From: an uncultured Bacteroidota bacterium
GTDB lineage: Bacteria; Bacteroidota; Bacteroidia; Flavobacteriales; Flavobacteriaceae
Length of the DNA: 64,000 nt
Reading direction: 5' to 3'
NCBI GenBank assembly: GCA_902525795.1
Contig: CABZIT010000003.1
Location: 1 to 64,000 of the forward strand
Every line of letters starts with the position of its first letter. Within the stretch, counting starts at the first letter, position 1. Positions 58,113 through 64,000 of this stretch are shown piece after piece. Under the pieces are notes generated by a model. The model saw only the letters and a program-made list of their open reading frames with translations, was not told the DNA's origin and ran no database searches. The translations under genes were made by a program, and so were the position numbers.

Positions 58113-59627
58113 TTACATCCACTTTTTATTTGAGATTTCAACAGAATAGATACTACTATTGACTATTTTTTTTAAATCAGAAAAGTTATATGTTTTGGCT
58201 TTGATATATCCACCTGCAGTGTAAAATACAATATCTCCAAGGTTTCTTTTTTTGTGCCAAACAGGTTGAGATATTATGATTGATTGTATTTTAAAGGTTT
58301 CAATGATGGTTGATTTAATATCCCAAAAACCTGACTTATATATTATAAAATCTTTTGCAATTATTAATGAGTTATTTTTGTAGAGTCTCCAATTCACAAA
58401 ACTTGTTAAAATTAGGTAACCTAAAGTAGTTAGTACTACATATTTTAAAGTTAATATTTTAAAAAACAATAAGATTAATGAGAATATTAATGCAGGTAAA
58501 ATAGATAGAAAAATGAGGCTAAACACAAGCTTTCTAATATGAGGTTTCATTTGATGCTGCTCTTGTACATTTTTATTAAATATATACTTAAACAAATCAC
58601 TTTTTTCATTTTCAGTAAAGCCTGGAATTATAATTTTTGATCTGCTATTATCTTTTACAACTTTAGTGCTGGAAGCTTGATTAATTTTGATTTCTAGTAT
58701 ATCTAAAGTTTTTTGAATGTAATTCTGTATAACCTGAAATTGTTGAACCTTTCTTGGTGATAGAATAATTGATTTTGTTTGTATAAGTCCATAACTAATC
58801 TCTAAGTTATTTGAACTTTTTATTGCAGAGAAATTAAAATATTTTAATATTGTTGATATTAAATTTATAATCAATATTGCTATTATTATAATCAATAAAG
58901 CAACTAATGTAAATATTAAACCAAAATTAGTTGAAGAAAGTACTTGCTCAATATTTTCAGTATAATCAATATTAAAATCCTCTAAGAATTGAAAGCCTAA
59001 TGCTAAAGTACCTAATATTAGTCCAAATGTTTCAAAGTACCTAGATGTTAAGCCAATTTTTATAAGTGTTAAAATATTGATATATAGTGAGTTATTATCT
59101 TTATCCTTAACTGTAGTTTTAAGTATTTCTTTTTTCTTAATTTTTGCTGAAATTACCTTTAAATCATCTGCAATTTCCTTACTAACAGCTTTTATATCAA
59201 CTTCAGTATTATCAGATCCTGCAGTATCCATTTGAACTTCAAACAAATCAAATATTTTGTGTATTAAATTTTGATTAAAGTTTATTTGTTGAATTTTTTC
59301 AAATGGTATAGAAAGTTTTGTTTTGGTAAAAAAACCTTTTTGTATTATAAATGCTGATTTATTAAAATCAAACTTATAGGTGAAATAGTAATAATTAATG
59401 AAAGAAAATATGCCAATCCCTATTAAAACCAATACAAAAATGGTAAGTGATAAAAGAAAATAACCCTGTAGTGCTGGTAAAAAAACATAAATAAAATTAT
59501 ATATGTTCTTTCGAACAGACTCGAAAAAAAATACGATAGAACCTAATTTGGATTGTTTTCGAAATTCCGAAAATTTGTTAACTAACTCTTTCTGCATTTT
59601 ATTTTTTTTCAATTTTCTTTGAAACAA
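58113..59627 (-). CDS. PH (bPH2/YdbT-like) domain membrane protein
   Basis: SAFIIQKGFFTKTKLSIPFEKIQQINFNQNLIHKIFDLFEVQMDTAGS; several TM segments; repeated PH-like segment. Confidence 0.85.
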   Translation of the reverse strand: MFQRKLKKNKMQKELVNKFSEFRKQSKLGSIVFFFESVRKNIYNFIYVFLPALQGYFLLSLTIFVLVLIGIGIFSFINYYYFTYKFDFNKSAFIIQKGFFTKTKLSIPFEKIQQINFNQNLIHKIFDLFEVQMDTAGSDNTEVDIKAVSKEIADDLKVISAKIKKKEILKTTVKDKDNNSLYINILTLIKIGLTSRYFETFGLILGTLALGFQFLEDFNIDYTENIEQVLSSTNFGLIFTLVALLIIIIAILIINLISTILKYFNFSAIKSSNNLEISYGLIQTKSIILSPRKVQQFQVIQNYIQKTLDILEIKINQASSTKVVKDNSRSKIIIPGFTENEKSDLFKYIFNKNVQEQHQMKPHIRKLVFSLIFLSILPALIFSLILLFFKILTLKYVVLTTLGYLILTSFVNWRLYKNNSLIIAKDFIIYKSGFWDIKSTIIETFKIQSIIISQPVWHKKRNLGDIVFYTAGGYIKAKTYNFSDLKKIVNSSIYSVEISNKKWM

Positions 59628-60120
59628 TCTCTTTTAGGTTTCTAGCATCCTCCAATTGAAAACCAGGAATATTGATATCACTGCTAGAACCACCAGCAGT
59701 GTAAAACTCTAGGGAAGCGAGGTTATATCTTCTTGAAAAAAAACCTTGATGCAGGGCAATATGCTGAATTCTATTGTAAGGGACAATTACCAATGATTCT
59801 TTAAATACCCCATATTTATATATCACATCATGATCTCTAAAAGCATAACTTTTTTTTCTGAAACTAGTTAAACTGTAGAAGAATGATAAGACTGAAATAA
59901 TCAAAAAACCAGCTATATAGTATATTTTATAGTTACTAAAGCTGAAAAATTTTACAAAATAGAATAAAACACCCAAAATAATTGCAAAAATAATGAATCC
60001 AATTATTTCATTAATAACTACAATATTGAGATAACTTTTTTCTAATTTCTTTGTTATAATATGCTCAAAATTTGGGATTTCACTCAATTTTATCTCATTA
60101 TTTGTAAATTTTTTTGCCAT
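59599..60120 (-). CDS. PH (bPH2/YdbS-like) domain membrane protein
   Basis: VIYKYGVFKESLVIVPYNRIQHIALHQGFFSRRYNLASLEFYTAGGSSSDINIPG. Confidence 0.85.
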   Translation of the reverse strand: MAKKFTNNEIKLSEIPNFEHIITKKLEKSYLNIVVINEIIGFIIFAIILGVLFYFVKFFSFSNYKIYYIAGFLIISVLSFFYSLTSFRKKSYAFRDHDVIYKYGVFKESLVIVPYNRIQHIALHQGFFSRRYNLASLEFYTAGGSSSDINIPGFQLEDARNLKEIVSKKIEKK

Positions 60121-60151
60121 TGTCTGTTGATTTATTCGTCTAAATTAGGAA

Positions 60152-61054
60152 TTAAAAAAAGATATTTTGAGCCAATCTAAATGTATTGGCATGTGCCTCA
60201 ATGATCTCATTAAGCTTTGTGGAATATCCACCTCCCATACTTACCTGAACAGGAATCTCATATTCTTTGCATAAGGAAATGACAAATTTATCTCTTTCCA
60301 TACAACCTTTTATGGATACTGAAAGTCTACCCAGTTTATCATTTTCAATTATATCCACACCAGAAAGGTAAAATATAAAATCTGGCATAAAATTATCCAC
60401 AAGTCTTTTTACTTCGTATTTAACAATATTTAAGTATTCTTTATCAGTTGTATAATCTTTAAAAGCATAATCATAATCGCTTTTTTCTTTTCTGAATGGA
60501 TAATTTTTTTCTCCATGAAAAGAAACTGTAAAAACATCTTTGTTTCCTTGAAAAATTTCAGCTGTACCATTCCCTTGATGGACATCTAAATCAATAATCA
60601 TGATTTTTTTGGATAGTTTATTATTTAGTAGATAATTTGCTGCTATTGCTTGATCATTGAGCATACAAAAAGCTTCTGCACGATCAGTGAATGCATGATG
60701 TGTTCCACCGGCTATATTCATTGAAATTCCATAATCTAAAGAGTAGTTTGTACATTCTATTGTTCCTTGTACAATCTTTTTCTCTCTTGCGATAAGTTCT
60801 TGTGATAATGGAAATCCTATTGCTCTGGCTTCTTTTTTACTTAAATTTAAATTAACTAGTTTTTCATAATACAATTTATCATGAGTTAGTAGAACATTTT
60901 TATCAGTAACAGATTTAGGTACAAAAAAATTTTCCTCATTACATGTGTTTTCCATTACTAATTGTTCTGGAATAAGTTCGTATTTTATCATTGGAAATCT
61001 ATGATTCTCTTTTAGTTTATGCATATAAATATTATCAAAAGCAATTTTTAGCAT
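60152..61054 (-). CDS. Histone deacetylase family protein
   Basis: SMNIAGGTHHAFTDRAEAFCMLNDQAIAANYLL, MIIDLDVHQGNGTAEIFQ, YLSGVDIIENDKLG, VSMGGGYS. Confidence 0.93.
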   Translation of the reverse strand: MLKIAFDNIYMHKLKENHRFPMIKYELIPEQLVMENTCNEENFFVPKSVTDKNVLLTHDKLYYEKLVNLNLSKKEARAIGFPLSQELIAREKKIVQGTIECTNYSLDYGISMNIAGGTHHAFTDRAEAFCMLNDQAIAANYLLNNKLSKKIMIIDLDVHQGNGTAEIFQGNKDVFTVSFHGEKNYPFRKEKSDYDYAFKDYTTDKEYLNIVKYEVKRLVDNFMPDFIFYLSGVDIIENDKLGRLSVSIKGCMERDKFVISLCKEYEIPVQVSMGGGYSTKLNEIIEAHANTFRLAQNIFF

Positions 61055-61077
61055 GTTTTTTGATTACGTTGAGTTAA

Positions 61078-61085
61078 CAAAAATA
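61078..61085 (-). promoter_or_regulatory. -7 box (TATTTTTG on minus strand)
   Basis: caaaaata on plus strand, 23 nt before the 61054 start. Confidence 0.35.
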
Positions 61086-61125
61086 TAGAACAAAATATCA
61101 TTATTATAACAATACATCAAAACTC

Positions 61126-62097
61126 ATGAAAAAGTTTATTATTTCAATTTTATTTTTAATTCCCTCGATATGTTTTTCACAGGATACATTTTCAATTATC
61201 GCTGTAGACCCTGAAACAGGTGAAGTTGGAGCTGCTGGAGCTACTTGCTTGTTTGGTGAGTCCAACGGTATAATTGATATAATATCATCAATTATTCCTG
61301 GAAAGGGAGGAGTTATTTCTCAGGCCTCTGTATGTGTTCCAAACATTAATATGGCAAATGCAACAACTTTGATGGAATCAGGGTATTCCCCGTCTCAAAT
61401 TATAACTTGGCTCAATAACAACGATTATTGTAATGCTGGAAATTATCAGTATCGACAATACGGAATAATTGATTTTGATGACTCAGGAAATGTTAGAACA
61501 GCTGGATACACTGGAAATCTTGCTGATGACTATAAAGAGGATAGGCAAGGGGCTACGTACAGCATTCAAGGAAATATTCTTCTTAATCAAAGTGTCATTG
61601 ATAATATGGAATATAATTTTTTAAATACTCAAGGGACTCTTGCAGAAAAATTAATGGCTGCTATGCAAGGAGCTAATTTTCCCGGGGCAGATGAAAGATG
61701 TCTTGATGAAGGAACTTCTTCAGCTACAGCATTTCTTGTCGTTTACAACTCTGATGATAATCCAAATCAACCTTCATTGGAATTTAATATTGCATCTCAA
61801 CCTCCTGGTATTGAACCCATTGATTTGTTGCAAGAAATGTTTGACGAGAATCTCAGTGTTGAAAATTCAACAGTTGAAGAATTGAGTCTATTTCCAAACC
61901 CTTCTGATGGTATTATTACTCTAAAATCTGATAAAAACTATAAACTAGAGATTTATTCTGTGGATGGAAAAATCATTTTGAATGATTTTGGAAATCAAAT
62001 TGATATTTCAGGAATACAAAATGGAACTTACTTTCTAAAAATAACAGAAGAAAACACAAATAATTCAGCTTCTTTTAAGATCTTAAAAAAGGATTAA
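61126..62097 (+). CDS. DUF1028 domain protein with T9SS sorting tail
   Basis: DTFSIIAVDPETGEVGAAGATCLFG...GYSPSQIITWL...GATYSIQGNILLNQSV; tail LSLFPNPSDGIITL...GTYFLKI...SFKILKKD. Confidence 0.88.
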   Translation: MKKFIISILFLIPSICFSQDTFSIIAVDPETGEVGAAGATCLFGESNGIIDIISSIIPGKGGVISQASVCVPNINMANATTLMESGYSPSQIITWLNNNDYCNAGNYQYRQYGIIDFDDSGNVRTAGYTGNLADDYKEDRQGATYSIQGNILLNQSVIDNMEYNFLNTQGTLAEKLMAAMQGANFPGADERCLDEGTSSATAFLVVYNSDDNPNQPSLEFNIASQPPGIEPIDLLQEMFDENLSVENSTVEELSLFPNPSDGIITLKSDKNYKLEIYSVDGKIILNDFGNQIDISGIQNGTYFLKITEENTNNSASFKILKKD

Positions 62098-62130
62098 AAA
62101 AAAGCACCTCAATGAGATGCTTTTTTTTTC
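62096..62130. terminator. Terminator-like hairpin between convergent genes
   Basis: aaaaaaagcacctc-aat-gagatgcttttttttt: inverted repeat with one mismatch and T-tract. Confidence 0.8.
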
Positions 62131-62143
62131 TTAACTAAAAATA

Positions 62144-64000
62144 TTAAAATATATATCTAAGACCAAATTGCATTTGCCATCTGGATAATAAACTTGCGTC
62201 ATAACCAAATGTTTCAGTTAAATCAGGGTCAAAGGTATATGTTGGTTCACCATTTTCCACGCTTACACCAATTGGTTGTACAGCATTTGGTTGTTGAACC
62301 AGTCCCCACTCAGAATTAAGCAGATTTCCTACATTCAACACGTCTAAACTCAGTTGAATTGTATTCCTTTTTCCTCTAACTTCTAAATGATAATCTTGAA
62401 GTAATCTGACATCCCATCTTCCTTTCCAAGGGGATAAAGCGCCATATCTTTCAGCATATTGACCTCTTCTCTCACTCAGATAATCATCTTGGGTAATAAA
62501 AGCATCATATGCGGCTCCCATTCCAGCTCCAGAAAAGTTCATTTGAGAAATTTCATCGCTAGTTGGAACATAAATCAAGTCATTTAAACCTGATCCATCT
62601 CCATTAATGTCACCACCATAAGTGTAGCTAAATCTACCTCCTTGTGAATACTCAAATATTGTGGAAACAGTTGTACCCCATTGATCATTACTGCCATATG
62701 TCCAACTCTTACCAGCAACACCAACAACTCTTTGTTTGTCACCATATTTTGAATAGGATAATACATCAGCATTAGCATCACCAACAACAGGATTTCCTGC
62801 AAATGCATCACCAGTTATTTCAGCTTCAATACTATTCACATCCTTAGAGTCTAAATAGCTATATGCTAAACTAGTATATAGGCCATTCTCAAACTCTTTT
62901 TGTGCTCTAAATGAAACATTTAAAATTTCACCTTTGTCAGAATTAGTAAATACATAAGCATTTGCCTGTGCTCCAAAGCCAAGACCATCACCGTTAACTA
63001 ATATGTGGTCATCTGCAGTATAAATAGGTCTATTATCAACCCCTACTAATTGTCCAGAGGGTGCGGTTAAACCCCAGTTTTGAACATGAGCACCATATAT
63101 ATCTTTAGAGTAAGTAACGTCACCTGTTAGGGTTAAACCATTTTCCATCTTTTTGTCTAGACCAAGACTACTTCTCCATACTTGAGGGTACTTGTAATCT
63201 ATATCTACCATTTGATGAAACCACCAGTTGGGATTTCCAAGTTGGTTACCGAGCCATACAAACGGAAATCTACCTGAAAATAAACCTGTACCACCTCTCA
63301 TTTGTAAAGAGTTATCTCCGTTAACATCATAGTTAAATCCAAATCTTGGAGACCATACCCAATCATCAGTTGGCATCTGAGTATTTAACAACAACTCTAA
63401 TCCTCCGGTATCGGGATTTTGATAGGGTGTATTTGGCGCATAATCACCAGTGCCGTCAATTACTTCTTGTGCTTTATCAGCTGAGTCAAAGTATAATGGT
63501 TTATCAACTCTTAAACCAAATGTGAGTTTTAAATCATCATTAGCATCCCATTCATCTTGAACATAGAAAGATAATTGCCCAACATTTGTTTCAGAAAGAG
63601 CCCAAGAATCATTTTCATTATTGCTATCATAAACTGACTGAGCATTAGCTAGGGCTTCTGAAATTAAACCATTGTCAACAGCATCTAAAAAAGCATCAAC
63701 AGATGGAAGAGCGCCAAATGCTCCAACATATCCATTATCATTTGCATATCCATATACACCTAAATTGAAGGAGTTATCAAATTCAAACTTTTCAAAAGAT
63801 CCTCCAATTGTATAAGTATGATTACCGTAATTTATAGTAAGATTATTGGACAACTGAATAACTTTTTGATCCAATCTATTATTAATAGAAAATGGCTCAT
63901 GTCCAACAATAATATAGTTTGAGCCAGCTCCGTCCTGAATAGTTATTGCAGGAGCAGGGGAGGACATGGGATTTCTAAAGTCATCAAAATGAGAATATCC
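62144..64000 (-). CDS. TonB-dependent outer membrane receptor, C-terminal part (continues past the window edge)
   Basis: NNSLQMRGGTGLFSGRFPFVWLGNQLGN, FGLRVDKPLYF, terminal SRWQMQFGLRYIF. Frame is open upstream of the listed Met to 64000 (GYSHFDDFRNP). Confidence 0.88.
   Translation of the reverse strand, partial: GYSHFDDFRNPMSSPAPAITIQDGAGSNYIIVGHEPFSINNRLDQKVIQLSNNLTINYGNHTYTIGGSFEKFEFDNSFNLGVYGYANDNGYVGAFGALPSVDAFLDAVDNGLISEALANAQSVYDSNNENDSWALSETNVGQLSFYVQDEWDANDDLKLTFGLRVDKPLYFDSADKAQEVIDGTGDYAPNTPYQNPDTGGLELLLNTQMPTDDWVWSPRFGFNYDVNGDNSLQMRGGTGLFSGRFPFVWLGNQLGNPNWWFHQMVDIDYKYPQVWRSSLGLDKKMENGLTLTGDVTYSKDIYGAHVQNWGLTAPSGQLVGVDNRPIYTADDHILVNGDGLGFGAQANAYVFTNSDKGEILNVSFRAQKEFENGLYTSLAYSYLDSKDVNSIEAEITGDAFAGNPVVGDANADVLSYSKYGDKQRVVGVAGKSWTYGSNDQWGTTVSTIFEYSQGGRFSYTYGGDINGDGSGLNDLIYVPTSDEISQMNFSGAGMGAAYDAFITQDDYLSERRGQYAERYGALSPWKGRWDVRLLQDYHLEVRGKRNTIQLSLDVLNVGNLLNSEWGLVQQPNAVQPIGVSVENGEPTYTFDPDLTETFGYDASLLSRWQMQFGLRYIF

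Overview
This is an AT-rich chromosomal window that looks like a streamlined marine Bacteroidota/Flavobacteriia genome. Supporting signs are type IX secretion (T9SS) sorting tails, Bacteroidota-type TAnnTTTG promoter boxes, a fused BCKDH E1 and an rprXY-like two-component pair. It is densely packed with core genes: coaBC (disrupted), recN, fabI, coaE, miaA, yggS, pcm, smpB, glyA, fsa/tal, pheT, recG, uvrD/pcrA, holA, uvrA, ggt, glmM, lpxL-like, mnmE, a TPS/TPP fusion with a GH15 enzyme, and a TonB-dependent receptor running off the right edge. Accessory content is limited to four T9SS-tailed secreted proteins, several lipoproteins, a duplicated ABM/YdhR-like-domain lipoprotein and one untracked 58-aa membrane ORF. 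One structured RNA (SRP/4.5S) is visible at 24019-24112. I saw no CRISPR array, transposon, prophage or tRNA gene. The most useful observations are: (1) coaBC is broken at a position where a collapsed short direct repeat would explain the missing conserved segment, next to an apparently scrambled rpoZ tail; (2) a palindrome of two back-to-back -7 boxes lies between lpxL and mnmE; (3) several TAnnTTTG boxes sit 3-4 nt from an ATG, suggesting leaderless mRNAs; (4) nearly all convergent gene pairs overlap or abut, three of them through a self-sharing 4-nt stop overlap; (5) an SDR gene starts 12 nt after the SRP RNA. I did not find a clear new multi-gene system; most of the window is ordinary core genome.
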